Assembly (NCBI RefSeq): GCF_000934745.1
Contig: NZ_JYNO01000011.1
Location: 183,996 to 247,995, forward strand
From: Desulfonatronum thioautotrophicum
GTDB taxonomy: Bacteria > Desulfobacterota > Desulfovibrionia > Desulfovibrionales > Desulfonatronaceae
DNA: 64,000 bases
Direction: 5' to 3'
Below are positions 42,767 through 51,467 of this stretch, piece by piece (position 1 is the first letter of the stretch; each line of letters starts with the position of its first letter). Under the pieces are notes generated by a model that searched no databases, had not been told where the DNA came from, and saw only the letters and a list, made by a program, of their open reading frames with translations. Position numbers and translations under genes: made by a program.

Positions 42767-43720
42767 ATGTCGCTTCCTGTCCCTTCCTGTCCCTTGAACC
42801 CACCAGCCACCGCGATGCCCATCCCCTCCGGCAATGCCCCAGGGAATCTTATCCTGGGCGCCTATTTCGCCGGCAAGCGCCACCCGCAGCATGGCCAGTC
42901 CATAACCTCGGCGAGTTTCGATTATTTTGCCGACTGGTTCCATTCCATTTTGCGCTTGGGCTTGTCCGGGGTTCTCCTGCACGACCATCTCAGTGAGGTA
43001 TTTGTAACCAAATACTCGCAATGGTTTGACGTCCTGGGTGGAGGGCGGCGTGGGGGCAGTTTTTGCTTTCAGCAGGTTGAACTTGGCGAGTTTACGGCTG
43101 GCGACGAGCGTTTTTTTCTGTTTCGTGACTATCTGAAGCGGGCCGATGTCGCGGCCGGCGTTGGCCATGTGTTTCTTGTCGATGTTGCGGATGCCTGGTT
43201 TCAGCGCGATCCCTTCCTGCTTCTGAAACGCCGCCGGGTCTGGGATTATCTGGACACAACCGGGCTGAAGGACGCGCTACGCAGTGCCCTGGGCCGGGAA
43301 TCCGACCCTTTTCTCTCTCCAGGCGGGGTGGCCGGGTGGTGGCGGCATCAGACGGAACATCTGCGCAAGCGCGAGGGGTATCTTCTGTTTCTCGGTGGGG
43401 AGGACACGCTGATCGGGAACAACCCCTGGATGCTGAAACATTTTGATCGGATATATGGACAACGCTTTTCCTATTTGCATGACAGGCCTGTTTTGAACTG
43501 CGGCATCATTGGGGGCAGGCTGGAGGATGTCGTTCTGCTTCTGGAACAGGTCTGCGAGGAAATGCAGCGGCTGAAGATCCGTAATGTGCTCAACGACATG
43601 GTTGTCTTCAACAAGATTCTCCATGAGCGATGGGCCGGCGCGGTGTATTCCGGCGGGGTGCTGAATTCGCCGTGGAAGCGGTGGCGAAAGAAAGGCAAGC
43701 ACGCGATATTTCATAAATAG
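42767..43720 (+). CDS. Putative GT-A-type glycosyltransferase (uncertain)
   Basis: 317 residues from ATG 42767; ATG 42815 is also in frame and neither has a good RBS. Landmarks are GNLILGAYFAGKRHPQ, VFLVDVADAWFQRDPF (a D-x-D-like segment), LGGEDTLIGNNPWM, VLNCGIIGGRLEDVVLLLEQVCEEM and NDMVVFNKILHERW. The N-C/A-G-I-I-G-G-R-x-D and N-D-M-x-x-F-N blocks are like those in nucleotide-diphospho-sugar transferases, so a sugar-transfer role is my best guess. No signal peptide. It ends the three-gene group 41379-43720. Confidence 0.5.
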   Translation: MSLPVPSCPLNPPATAMPIPSGNAPGNLILGAYFAGKRHPQHGQSITSASFDYFADWFHSILRLGLSGVLLHDHLSEVFVTKYSQWFDVLGGGRRGGSFCFQQVELGEFTAGDERFFLFRDYLKRADVAAGVGHVFLVDVADAWFQRDPFLLLKRRRVWDYLDTTGLKDALRSALGRESDPFLSPGGVAGWWRHQTEHLRKREGYLLFLGGEDTLIGNNPWMLKHFDRIYGQRFSYLHDRPVLNCGIIGGRLEDVVLLLEQVCEEMQRLKIRNVLNDMVVFNKILHERWAGAVYSGGVLNSPWKRWRKKGKHAIFHK

Positions 43721-43755
43721 TGCGGGATCATTTTCGGGAATACCTCGTTGCGGAG

Positions 43756-43841
43756 GGCTAAAACTGTAGGGGCGACCCGCGGTCGCCCTTTGCCGGGATC
43801 AAACGCCAAGACGACCAGCGGTCGTCACTACAGTTTTAGCC
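43756..43841. repeat. Nested inverted repeat (GTAGGGGCG-type)
   Basis: GGCTAAAACTGTA (43756-43768) is exactly repeated as its reverse complement at 43829-43841. Inside are two smaller hairpins, GGCGACC/GGTCGCC and GACGACC/GGTCGTC. It lies between the putative glycosyltransferase and yajQ. Could terminate transcription; more like a dispersed palindromic repeat, since the same TAGGGGCG motif recurs at 45054. Confidence 0.65.
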
Positions 43842-43906
43842 CCAAGCATGGTGGGGCGTTCGGAGCCTGTTGAACGCAAATCAATGTTGTACAAAAGGAG
43901 AAACTG

Positions 43907-44398
43907 ATGCCGTCATTTGACATCGTCAGCAAGGTGGATCTGCAGGAAGTGGACAATGCCGTGAACAACGTCCGGAAAGAGTTGGATACGCGGTTTGATT
44001 TTCGTAACGTGAAAACGGACCTGGATCTGAACCGCAAGGAAAAGGTTCTGCATGTGGTCACCGGCGACGAGATGAAGATGCGGGCCATCCAGGATCTGCT
44101 GAAAATGCATTTCACCCGGCGCAAACTGGACCCCAGGAGCCTGGAGTTTCTGGAACTGGAGGCCACCAGCCAGGGTCGGGTGAAGATGGACATTCGGATC
44201 AAGGAGGGCATTTCCAAGGACACGGCCCAGAAGATCGTCAAGCTGATCAAGTCCCGGAAGATGAAGGTCCAGGCCGCCATTCAGGATGAACAGGTCCGGG
44301 TCACCGGCAAGCAGATCGATGACTTGCAGGCCGTCATCAATCTTTTGGACCAGCAGGAATTCGATGTGCCCTTGCAGCATGTGAACATGAAACGCTGA
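43907..44398 (+). CDS. yajQ: YajQ family (UPF0234) nucleotide-binding protein
   Basis: 163 residues, AAAGGAG site 6 nt upstream. Characteristic start [34 protein letters not shown], followed by a ferredoxin-fold repeat, [35 protein letters not shown] and [17 protein letters not shown]. YajQ proteins bind nucleotides and in some bacteria bind cyclic di-GMP and regulate virulence; no DNA-binding region is seen here. It is followed 19 nt later by the CDP-alcohol phosphatidyltransferase gene. Confidence 0.93.
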   Translation: MPSFDIVSKVDLQEVDNAVNNVRKELDTRFDFRNVKTDLDLNRKEKVLHVVTGDEMKMRAIQDLLKMHFTRRKLDPRSLEFLELEATSQGRVKMDIRIKEGISKDTAQKIVKLIKSRKMKVQAAIQDEQVRVTGKQIDDLQAVINLLDQQEFDVPLQHVNMKR

Positions 44399-44416
44399 TC
44401 CGAGCAGATTCGATCC

Positions 44417-44992
44417 ATGCACCCGCAAAGCAACTGGACCATCCCCAACCTGATCACTCTGTTCCGGATCGTTCTCGTTCCCGTGTTCGTGGTGTTGTTC
44501 ATTGATCAGCGCTTTGGCGCGGCGTTGGTGGTGTTTCTGGTGGCCGGAGTCAGCGACGGGTTGGACGGTTTCCTGGCCCGGGTGCTCCAGCAGCGTTCCC
44601 AACTCGGGGCCCTGCTGGACCCGGTCGCGGACAAGCTGTTGCTGGTCACGGCCTACCTGAGCCTTGGGCTTACGGGATTGCTGCCCAGCTGGTTGGCCGT
44701 GCTGGTCATCAGCCGGGATCTGCTGATCATTGGCGGCATGGCCTTGCTCCATATCTGGGGGGTGGACGTCCGAGCGCGGATTCAGCCGACGAGGTTGAGC
44801 AAGGTCAATACCTGCGGACAAATCGTGCTGATCATCGGCGTCCTGGCCATGCACTCCTTTGCCTTGCCGTGGCATGGGCTGGTGCTGGGGCTTGTGGTTC
44901 TGGTCACGGCGAGCACCGTACTTTCCGGAATCCACTATGTCGCTATCGGGCTGGGGCATTTTTCCGGGGATGGTCAACGACCGGTCGGCTAA
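44417..44992 (+). CDS. CDP-alcohol phosphatidyltransferase (PgsA-like)
   Basis: 191 residues, five or six membrane helices. Diagnostic motif DG-x2-AR-x8-G-x3-D-x3-D reads DGLDGFLARVLQQRSQLGALLDPVADK (two Asp at each end). N-terminal TIPNLITLFRIVLVPVFV is typical of phosphatidylglycerophosphate synthase, which makes PGP from CDP-diacylglycerol and glycerol-3-phosphate at the inner membrane. A cardiolipin-synthase or related role is possible; I would not assign pgsA firmly. Confidence 0.85.
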   Translation: MHPQSNWTIPNLITLFRIVLVPVFVVLFIDQRFGAALVVFLVAGVSDGLDGFLARVLQQRSQLGALLDPVADKLLLVTAYLSLGLTGLLPSWLAVLVISRDLLIIGGMALLHIWGVDVRARIQPTRLSKVNTCGQIVLIIGVLAMHSFALPWHGLVLGLVVLVTASTVLSGIHYVAIGLGHFSGDGQRPVG

Positions 44993-45053
44993 GGAATCGA
45001 GTAAAAATATCCTAAAGTGTATTGTGGTTGTTACCGTGTCGCATTGGACCTTT

Positions 45054-45170
45054 CGTAGGGGCGGCCCTCGCGGCCGCCCTGGGTCGGGGAGGTAGCAAGT
45101 TGCGACCGTTAGACATAAGTATTCCATGTGATTGCTCGCAAACTGGGCAGGCGCGAGGCCTGCCCCTACG
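45054..45170. repeat. Inverted repeat pair flanking two GC-rich hairpins
   Basis: CGTAGGGGC (45054-45062) and its complement GCCCCTACG (45162-45170) bracket two hairpins (GGGCGGCC/GGCCGCCC and GGCAGGC/GCCTGCC). The stretch 44993-45340 holds no gene. Same repeat style as 43756-43841. Confidence 0.55.
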
Positions 45171-45344
45171 GAAATCATCGTCAGAGAAATGCTTCAAAAT
45201 ATTTTTACCTTGCGTCAAGCTGTTCAAGTTGTTTTTGCTAAACTCCCAAGGTCTGGAATACTGATGTTTGCCAGGTTGCGTGGGGTTCAATATTTTGGCG
45301 GGTAAAAAAAATTTTATTTTCCGTCAAAAAAATGATTTTTTTTC

Positions 45345-45373
45345 TTGACAAGATTGTTGGGCCAGGCATAGAA
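45345..45373 (+). promoter_or_regulatory. Probable promoter of the porin gene
   Basis: TTGACA at 45345-45350 with a CATAGA/ATAGAA -10 at about 45367-45373 (16-17 nt spacer), in a very AT-rich stretch. It is about 80 nt upstream of the porin start, leaving a 5' leader. Confidence 0.5.
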
Positions 45374-45454
45374 GGTTTCCACCCACGAAGGTGTACTTCG
45401 CCGGGGCGTGGATGAATGCGGAAGGTTTTCATGGGATTTCAAAAGGAGGAAGGT

Positions 45455-46804
45455 ATGAAAAAGTTAGTCGTTTTGGCCGTAATGGCCGCCTTCATTCTCG
45501 GTACCGCGGGCTTTGCCTCGGCCATCGAGCTGAAGGCTTCCGGGCAGTGGCGCGTTCACTTCAACTACCTGAGTAATCAAGAGTTTGATGGCGATTCTGA
45601 AACAGATAGCTTTCGGGCCATGCATCGGGCTCGCGTGGCTTTTGAGTTCATTGCCAGCGAGAACCTGAAGGGTGTCATGCAGCTCCAGGCCGGCAATTAC
45701 ACGTGGGGTGCTGGCGGTGGTGCGATCAATCAGACCGGTGACATCAGCGTCCGCCAGTTGTTCCTTAACTTCAAGGTTCCTGGCACGGACGCCACGATTT
45801 TGGCTGGTAAATTGCCCTTCAGCCTGCCCAGTACTTATGGCTCGCACATTCTGGCAGGTAACCATTCCGCCTTGGCTGCGTCCATTCCCTTTAATGACAT
45901 GATCGGCCTGACCGCCGGTTGGGCACGTGCTCATGATCCAAGCCAAAATACTGGTGCTCTCACGAAATTGGACGACGAAGTTGACGTGTTCTTTGCCGTG
46001 CTGCCCATCAAGATGGACGGCGTGCAGTTGAATCCCTTTGGTGTCTATGCTCGCTGGGGCAAGGATTTCCTGAACGACACCTTTGCCGGTGTGGAGCCCA
46101 ATCCGTTCAAGAATGCCAACCAGTACTTCGCTGGTTTGAATTTCACCGTGGACATGCTGGATCCCATCGTCTTCATGGGTGATTTCAACTACGGTACCGT
46201 GGACCTGACCGACGACTTCAAGGCCTCCGGCTTCATGGTCAACTTGGCCGCGCAGTACAAGATGGACATGTTCACTCCTGAACTGTTCTGGATCTATGAG
46301 TCCGGTGAAGATTCCGGCTACATCGCCGGCACCAGCGACAGCAAGCGTATGCCCACCATCCACACGGACGGCACCTCCTGGGCTCCCACGGCCATGGGTT
46401 TTGTCGGGGGCTCCTTCGGTGGATCTGACGGCCTGTTGCGCTCCTTCCTGTCCGATATCGCTCTGACTCCCTATGATGATTATCTCGTCTCTCAGGGTGC
46501 CATTGGTATGTGGGCGCTGGGCCTCAAGCTGGGCGACATCCAGTTTATCGATCGTCTGACTCATGACCTGATCTTCGTGTATGCTCAGGGTACCAACGAC
46601 AAGGCCAATGTTGATCTGTTCACCGATGACGACAAGTACTACGAAGTGTCCTTTGACCACACCTACCAGATCTACGAGAACCTGTCCGCTGTGCTGGAAT
46701 TGGGCTGGGCCAAGCTGGACATGGATACCGACAACCGCGGCGGTGTCGATTTTGCTCCGGACAACGCCTGGAAAGCAGTGTTTGGTTTCCACTATCGCTT
46801 CTAG
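45455..46804 (+). CDS. Outer-membrane porin, Desulfovibrio type
   Basis: 449 residues from ATG 45455, which has a near-ideal AAAAGGAGGAAGG site; the frame opens at 45416. Signal peptide KKLVVLAVMAAFILGTAGFASA. The mature protein is a run of alternating hydrophobic strands: IELKASGQWRVHFNYLSNQEFDG, ARVAFEFIASENLKGVMQLQAGNYTWG, DISVRQLFLNFKVPGTDATILAGKLPFSLPS, and so on, ending with a C-terminal FGFHYRF (aromatic last residue, as needed for BAM recognition). It lacks cysteines in the barrel. Codon usage is strongly biased, with a strong promoter and terminator, so it is likely one of the most highly expressed genes here. Homotrimeric porins of this kind are the major diffusion channels of Desulfovibrionales. 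Confidence 0.9.
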   Translation: MKKLVVLAVMAAFILGTAGFASAIELKASGQWRVHFNYLSNQEFDGDSETDSFRAMHRARVAFEFIASENLKGVMQLQAGNYTWGAGGGAINQTGDISVRQLFLNFKVPGTDATILAGKLPFSLPSTYGSHILAGNHSALAASIPFNDMIGLTAGWARAHDPSQNTGALTKLDDEVDVFFAVLPIKMDGVQLNPFGVYARWGKDFLNDTFAGVEPNPFKNANQYFAGLNFTVDMLDPIVFMGDFNYGTVDLTDDFKASGFMVNLAAQYKMDMFTPELFWIYESGEDSGYIAGTSDSKRMPTIHTDGTSWAPTAMGFVGGSFGGSDGLLRSFLSDIALTPYDDYLVSQGAIGMWALGLKLGDIQFIDRLTHDLIFVYAQGTNDKANVDLFTDDDKYYEVSFDHTYQIYENLSAVLELGWAKLDMDTDNRGGVDFAPDNAWKAVFGFHYRF

Positions 46805-46837
46805 TCACGATCGATCCGACGCATTCATCACGGCATG

Positions 46838-46869
46838 AAAAGGCCGGGGCAACTGCCCCGGCCTTTTTT
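46838..46869 (+). terminator. Rho-independent terminator of the porin gene
   Basis: Stem AAGGCCGGGGC with GCCCCGGCCTT around an AACT loop, followed by a run of T (46862-46869). It lies 34 nt after the porin stop. Confidence 0.92.
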
Positions 46870-47262
46870 GTTTTGGTGCATTCCTGTCGCATGCAGGGGT
46901 GAAAAAAAATTCGCCCCTACGATCTGTCACAACCGTCACACCTGCCACACCCGCAATACCCGCGCAGGCGGGAATCCGGGGCGATATTACTCGTGTGCGC
47001 TGAGCAGTTGCCGGAACCATATGAAATTGCGGCCAAGACGCACTGCACGTCAGGCAATGGCCAAAAGTTGGTTGCCTGATGGTTTTCTCGCGTGTACAAC
47101 CGGAAGCCGAAATTGGTCGCCAGGAAGGGATCGGGCTGTCTATCAGCTTGTCACGGTGGCCTGAGGTTATGGGGCCAGGTCGAGGACAGCGGTGACATGC
47201 ATCACGAAGAAGCCTGACCCGTTTCCAGCTGAAATGAAGGGATTTACGTCAAAGAGTAGATA
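46870..47262. other. Non-coding stretch upstream of glmU
   Basis: No credible gene: short ORFs here lack RBS and family features. One clear hairpin is CAGGCAA (47051-47057) with TTGCCTG (47072-47078), plus an internal CCAA/TTGG extension and a 3-nt bulge. A TTCGCCCCTACG fragment near 46910 recalls the TAGGGGCG repeat family. The rest shows nothing I recognise. Confidence 0.4.
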
Positions 47263-47263
47263 C

Positions 47264-47300
47264 CGGGAGAGAACACCGGGAGAGAACACCGGGAGGGAAT
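47264..47300 (+). repeat. Tandem 14-bp repeat containing the glmU ribosome site
   Basis: CCGGGAGAGAACAC occurs twice and is followed by a partial third copy ending GGGAGGGAATT just before the glmU ATG at 47302. Each copy offers a GGGAG Shine-Dalgarno core, so copy number could tune translation; that is inference. Confidence 0.7.
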
Positions 47301-47301
47301 T

Positions 47302-48675
47302 ATGGGAGCCGAGCAATCACTTGCCGCCGTCATCCTTGCCGCGGGCAAGGGGACGCGGATGCATTCCGACAAGCCCAAGGTTTTGCACACACTCCTGGGC
47401 GAGCCCATGCTCTGGTATGTGCTGGAGGCAGTCCGACCGCTGGTTGGGGAAAGGTTGCGAACGGTCATCGGTCACCGGGCGGACATGCTTCGCGTTGAGT
47501 TCCCTGATGAGCAGTTCGTTATTCAGGACCAGCAGTTGGGAACCGGACACGCGGTACAGTGCGCCTGGCCTGAGGTGCAGGCCTTGAATGCCCGGTGGTG
47601 TCTGGTGGTCAACGGAGACACACCGTTGATCGACGGGAGGATGCTTGAGCGCTTCTGTTCGGCAATGATCCAGGACGAAGTGGACCTGGCCTTTGTAACG
47701 TTGACCCTGGACGATCCCGCGTCCTACGGCCGGGTGGTTCGCGACGTCGACGGCCGGGTGCGTGGCATCGTGGAGGCCAAGGACTTCGATGCCCGACAAC
47801 ACGGTCAGGCTACCGGAGAAATCAATGCCGGGATGTACCTGTTGCGGGTTGAGTCCATGGGGCCGATGCTTTCTTGTATTTCCGCGGATAACAAGCAAGG
47901 CGAATACTATCTGACCGATCTGGTGGAACTTGGTGTTCGCAACGGAATGCGCGTGGCAGCCATGGATGCCGGCGATCCGCTTGCCTGCATGGGTGTGAAC
48001 AGCCCGCTGGAACTTTCCGTTTCCGAGGATGCGCTGCAACAGCGGATCGTTCGCGGGTTGCTGGCCACTGGCGTAACCATCCATGCCTCCGCCTCCGTGC
48101 GCATCGGACCGCGAGCCGAAGTGGAGCCCGGGGCAGATCTGACCGGGCCATGTGAGATTTACGGAGCAACGCATATTTGCCGCGGGGCAGTCGTGGAATC
48201 TCATTCCTGGATCAAGGACGCCCGCATCGGCCCCGGCAGTGTCGTGCGCTCCTTTTCACATCTTGAGGAGGCCTCTCTTGCTGAGCATTGCGTGGTTGGG
48301 CCGTACGCACGGCTGCGTCCCGGAGCCATCCTGGATTCCGGCGCGCGGGTCGGAAATTTCGTGGAAATGAAGAAAGCCCGGCTGGGCAGGGGGGCCAAGG
48401 CGTCGCACCTGACGTATCTTGGCGATGCTCTGGTCGGCGAAGGGGCGAACATCGGAGCCGGGACCATCACCTGCAATTACGACGGCAAGCGCAAGCATCT
48501 CACCGAGATCGGTCCCCGGGCGTTCATTGGCAGCAATACGGCACTGGTGGCTCCGGTCCGGATTGGGGCCGAGGCCCTGATTGGTGCGGGTTCGGTGATT
48601 ACCAAGGATGTTCCGGATGGTTCCGTGGCCGTGGCTCGAGGAAAGCAGCAGTCGTTCACAAAACGGAAACCGTAA
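47302..48675 (+). CDS. glmU: Bifunctional GlmU: GlcN-1-P acetyltransferase / GlcNAc-1-P uridylyltransferase
   Basis: 457 residues, full length. N-terminal pyrophosphorylase with AAVILAAGKGTRMHSDKPKVLH (residues 8-29) and GDTPLI near 112. The C-terminal left-handed beta-helix has hexapeptide repeats, ending GAGTITCNYDGKRKHLTEIGPRAFIGSNTALVAPVRIGAEALIGAGSVIT, with acetyltransferase residues ANIGAGTITCNYDG. It makes UDP-GlcNAc for peptidoglycan, LPS and exopolysaccharide, and is cytoplasmic. The start sits directly after the tandem GGGAG repeats at 47264-47300. Confidence 0.97.
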   Translation: MGAEQSLAAVILAAGKGTRMHSDKPKVLHTLLGEPMLWYVLEAVRPLVGERLRTVIGHRADMLRVEFPDEQFVIQDQQLGTGHAVQCAWPEVQALNARWCLVVNGDTPLIDGRMLERFCSAMIQDEVDLAFVTLTLDDPASYGRVVRDVDGRVRGIVEAKDFDARQHGQATGEINAGMYLLRVESMGPMLSCISADNKQGEYYLTDLVELGVRNGMRVAAMDAGDPLACMGVNSPLELSVSEDALQQRIVRGLLATGVTIHASASVRIGPRAEVEPGADLTGPCEIYGATHICRGAVVESHSWIKDARIGPGSVVRSFSHLEEASLAEHCVVGPYARLRPGAILDSGARVGNFVEMKKARLGRGAKASHLTYLGDALVGEGANIGAGTITCNYDGKRKHLTEIGPRAFIGSNTALVAPVRIGAEALIGAGSVITKDVPDGSVAVARGKQQSFTKRKP

Positions 48676-48761
48676 TGATCGGGCGACTGGCATGAAGATT
48701 ATCCTGGTCAGGATGGCAGATAAGTACTCGATTTGAGTGCTGCATATGAATCTGTAACGAA

Positions 48762-48901
48762 ATCAAAATCGAAATCGCGATCGCAATCGCAATCGGGATC
48801 GAAATCGGTCGTTGCGTCCAAGAACATGTAGGAATTACTGGATGATGCATAGCGTTGTCTGATGCCTCTCTCGATTTCGATTTCGATCACGATTGCGATT
48901 T
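48762..48901. repeat. Inverted pair of degenerate ATCGNN hexamer arrays
   Basis: The gap 48676-48979 holds no gene. Eight in-phase hexamers run 48762-48809 (ATCAAA, ATCGAA, ATCGCG, ATCGCA twice, ATCGGG, ATCGAA, ATCGGT). Five on the other polarity run 48872-48901 (CGATTT twice, CGATCA, CGATTG, CGATTT). The arrays are reverse-complementary in register and separated by 62 nt, so one transcript could fold into a long imperfect hairpin. Confidence 0.7.
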
Positions 48902-48979
48902 GGATGTAAGCAACGTTGCCCTGTTATCCGGGCAAAATTCTTTCTTGATCATTTTGATCATTTCAGGATAATTGAACCC

Positions 48980-49156
48980 ATGGACATACTCACTCAATTT
49001 GAAGAAAAGATTGATCGTTTACTGGACCGGATTCAATCGGTTGAGGCTGAAAACAGCCGCCTTCGTGAAGAGCTTGAAGCTGAAAAAGTCCAGAAGCAGG
49101 AAGTTTTAGGCAGGATTGACAACCTCTTGAAGAAGATTCAAGAAGCGGCTATATAA
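48980..49156 (+). CDS. Small coiled-coil protein, ZapB-like
   Basis: 58 residues from the ATG at 48980, preceded by an AGGATAATTG stretch (weak RBS); the upstream frame open to 48893 is not supported. Almost the entire protein is one amphipathic coiled coil: LTQFEEKIDRLLDRIQSVEAENSRLREELEAEKVQKQEVLGRIDNLLKKIQE. Length and coiled-coil pattern match ZapB-like cell-division factors, and it lies 7 nt upstream of zapA, a frequent arrangement. The role in Z-ring stabilisation is inferred from context. Confidence 0.75.
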   Translation: MDILTQFEEKIDRLLDRIQSVEAENSRLREELEAEKVQKQEVLGRIDNLLKKIQEAAI

Positions 49157-49163
49157 TCAGCTC

Positions 49164-49460
49164 ATGCCCAGTCACACCATATCGGTCTTGGGGTTGGATT
49201 TGGCTTTCAAGGCTGATGCGGAACATGCCCAGGTCGTTGCCGCCCGGAAGGAGATTGAAGAGCGGTACGCCATGCTGAGAGCACAGGGCAAGCATATGAG
49301 CAGAGAAAAACTCCTGGCGTTTTTGGCGCTGGGTCTAGCGGATGATTATCTCCTGACATGCAAAAAATTGGGGCAGTTGGAGACAAAGCTGGAAAAATTG
49401 CTTCACCGGATGGAACAAGACGATACGCCCGGAAATGATATTGAACCACAGTCGGAATAA
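49164..49460 (+). CDS. zapA: Cell division protein ZapA
   Basis: 98 residues. The ZapA pattern is clear: TISVLGLDLAFKADAEHAQVVAARKEIEERYAMLR at the N-terminus, a central helical LLAFLALGLADDYLLTCKKLGQLETKLEKLLHRM coiled coil. ZapA cross-links FtsZ filaments at midcell. It has one conserved-looking tail (DDTPGNDIEPQSE). The zapA/6S RNA/rny order is followed here, with the 6S RNA starting a few nt after the stop. Confidence 0.85.
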   Translation: MPSHTISVLGLDLAFKADAEHAQVVAARKEIEERYAMLRAQGKHMSREKLLAFLALGLADDYLLTCKKLGQLETKLEKLLHRMEQDDTPGNDIEPQSE

Positions 49461-49466
49461 TTCAAT

Positions 49467-49644
49467 CCCCTGGAAGGTTTGTGATCATCGAGTACTTTTT
49501 TGAGCCAATATAGTCCAAACGGGAGCCGCTTCCAACCGGGCGGTGCGCAGACCCAGTCACCTGGGGAGCCTGAAGTCCGGACAGTGGCGCCCACCTTGCC
49601 ATGCAAGGTTCAAAGAAGCTCATGACACGGCTTTCCGGGGTTTT
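49467..49644 (+). ncRNA. ssrS: 6S RNA
   Basis: Directly after zapA is a segment whose ends pair: CCCCTGGAAGG (49467-49477) with CTTTCCGGGG (49631-49640). Internal features match proteobacterial 6S RNAs, including TTGAGCCAATATA (compare E. coli TGAGCCGATATTT), a long central bubble and a terminal-loop region. It would mimic an open promoter and bind RNA polymerase sigma-70. zapA-ssrS is a conserved linkage in many proteobacteria. The 3' end is approximate. The remaining 49645-49893 shows only small unsupported ORFs. Confidence 0.8.
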
Positions 49645-49893
49645 ACCTGATACACTTGCCTGTAGTTCGACGATATTGCTCCGTGAAAGAGCCTTCTTTC
49701 TCCATCCGCTGAATTTCAGCCCTCCCCTTGGTGAACCCGGCGGTTTGCCTTTCTGACCTCCCCCGATTCACACATTTTTTGTGCATTTCCAATGCATTAC
49801 AGGTGAGCATTGTCCGCTCGATGGCGGGTGCGGTAGCGTTTGTGCGGCCCATCGTGAGGATGGGTCTGGTGATTCGATTACGGGGAGATTCCC

Positions 49894-51453
49894 ATGACCA
49901 TACAAAGTATATTGCTATTGCTTCTCGGGCTTTTGGCCGGAGGTGTGCTGGTCCACATGGCCCAGCAGCACATTGCCGGTACAAAAGTCAAGGAAGCTGA
50001 AGCCTTGGCGGGCAAGATCCTGGAGGAGGCCCGCAAGGAGGCGCAGGTCCAGAAGAAGGAATACCTGCTTCAGGCCCAGGACGAAATTTTTCGGCGGAAA
50101 AAGGAACAGGAACAAGAACATCGTGATCGAGAGCATGAGCTGAAGAAGCAGGAAACACGGTTGCAGGAGAAGGAAGAACGGCTGGAGGCGAAGCTGGAAA
50201 AGGCTTCCCAAAAAGAAAGCGAGGTTCTCCACCTGGAGAAGGCGCTGATCCAGCGTGAGCGGGATTTTACCCTTCAGGAGGAACAACTCGCGGAGATGAC
50301 CCAGACGCAGCAAAAACGTCTGGAGGAGATTTCCGGGCTGACCGTGGAGGAAGCCAAAAAGCGGCTCATGGAGGAAATCGAGAGTCAGGCCAGGCATGAA
50401 TCGGCCAAGGCCTTGCGCCAGATCGAAAGTGAAACCCGCGAGTTGGCCGACCGCAAGGCCAAGGAAATTCTGGCCACGGCCATTCAGCGCTATGCCGGGG
50501 ACTTTGTCGCCGAGCAGACCGTGTCTTCGGTATCCCTGCCCAGTGAGGACATGAAAGGCCGGATTATCGGCCGGGAAGGGCGCAATATCCGTGCCCTGGA
50601 GGCGGCCACAGGCGTGGACTTGATTATCGACGACACCCCGGAGACCGTGATCCTTTCCGCATACAGCCCATTGCGTCGCGAGGTTGCCAAGCAGTCTCTG
50701 GAGCGGTTGATCAGCGACGGCCGGATTCATCCGGCCCGGATCGAGGACATTGTCAAGAAGGTCGAGCAGGAAATGGACGTCAAGCTCCGGGAGTGGGGCG
50801 AACAGGCCACGTTTGACGTGGGCGTGCACGGCATTCATCCGGAGATCATCCGCCTGCTGGGGCAATTGCGCTATCGGACCAGCTTCTCCCAGAACGTGCT
50901 GCAGCATTCCCTGGAGGTGGCCTTTGTCTGCGGGATCATGGCCGCGGAACTCGGTCTGGATGTCAAGAAAGCAAAGCGGGCCGGGCTGTTGCATGATATC
51001 GGCAAGGCCGTGGACCACGAAGTGGAAGGCCCGCATGCCACCATTGGCGCGGACCTGGCCAAGAAGTTCGGCGAGGGCAAGGATATCGTTCACGCCATTG
51101 CCGCCCACCACGAAGAGATTCCTCCCAAGAGCGTGATGGCCGTGCTGGTCCAGGCTGCTGACGGGCTTTCCGGAGCTCGTCCCGGAGCCCGCAAGGAACT
51201 CCTGGAAAATTACGTCAAGCGCCTTGAGGAGCTGGAAGGGATGGCCACGGATATGCAAGGCGTTTCCAAGGCGTTCGCCATCCAGGCCGGGAGGGAACTG
51301 CGGGTCGTCGTGGAGTCGGATATTGTGGACGACGACAAGACCTTTTTGCTTTGTAATGATCTGACCAAGAAAATCGAACAGAATCTCACCTACCCGGGCC
51401 AGATTCGGGTCACCGTGATCCGGGAACGTCGGGCCGTGGGCTATGCAAAGTAA
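49894..51453 (+). CDS. rny: Ribonuclease Y
   Basis: 519 residues, full length. N-terminal membrane helix [19 protein letters not shown], then a long coiled coil (about residues 30-190), KH domain ([34 protein letters not shown]), and an HD phosphohydrolase domain with [15 protein letters not shown] near 365-380, the metal-binding H-D pair. RNase Y is an endoribonuclease anchored to the membrane and central to mRNA decay and processing. RBS GGGGAG lies 6-8 nt upstream. Cotranscription with zapA and 6S RNA is plausible. Confidence 0.95.
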   Translation: MTIQSILLLLLGLLAGGVLVHMAQQHIAGTKVKEAEALAGKILEEARKEAQVQKKEYLLQAQDEIFRRKKEQEQEHRDREHELKKQETRLQEKEERLEAKLEKASQKESEVLHLEKALIQRERDFTLQEEQLAEMTQTQQKRLEEISGLTVEEAKKRLMEEIESQARHESAKALRQIESETRELADRKAKEILATAIQRYAGDFVAEQTVSSVSLPSEDMKGRIIGREGRNIRALEAATGVDLIIDDTPETVILSAYSPLRREVAKQSLERLISDGRIHPARIEDIVKKVEQEMDVKLREWGEQATFDVGVHGIHPEIIRLLGQLRYRTSFSQNVLQHSLEVAFVCGIMAAELGLDVKKAKRAGLLHDIGKAVDHEVEGPHATIGADLAKKFGEGKDIVHAIAAHHEEIPPKSVMAVLVQAADGLSGARPGARKELLENYVKRLEELEGMATDMQGVSKAFAIQAGRELRVVVESDIVDDDKTFLLCNDLTKKIEQNLTYPGQIRVTVIRERRAVGYAK

Positions 51454-51467
51454 GGAAAACCGTTGAC

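Noticed and set aside
48762..48901. Hexamer arrays considered as a CRISPR or a microsatellite
   Set aside because: There are no spacers of constant length and no cas genes. The units vary in some positions, so it is not a plain microsatellite.
49497..49512. The GAGCCAATAT motif resembles the TIR of the element at 3733-4037
   Set aside because: It lies inside the conserved 6S RNA core, where a related E. coli sequence is known. No other part of the element is present, so the similarity is probably chance.
49643..49984. A minus-strand ORF overlapping rny and the 6S RNA tail
   Set aside because: No RBS, no family features, and it overlaps strongly supported features on the other strand.
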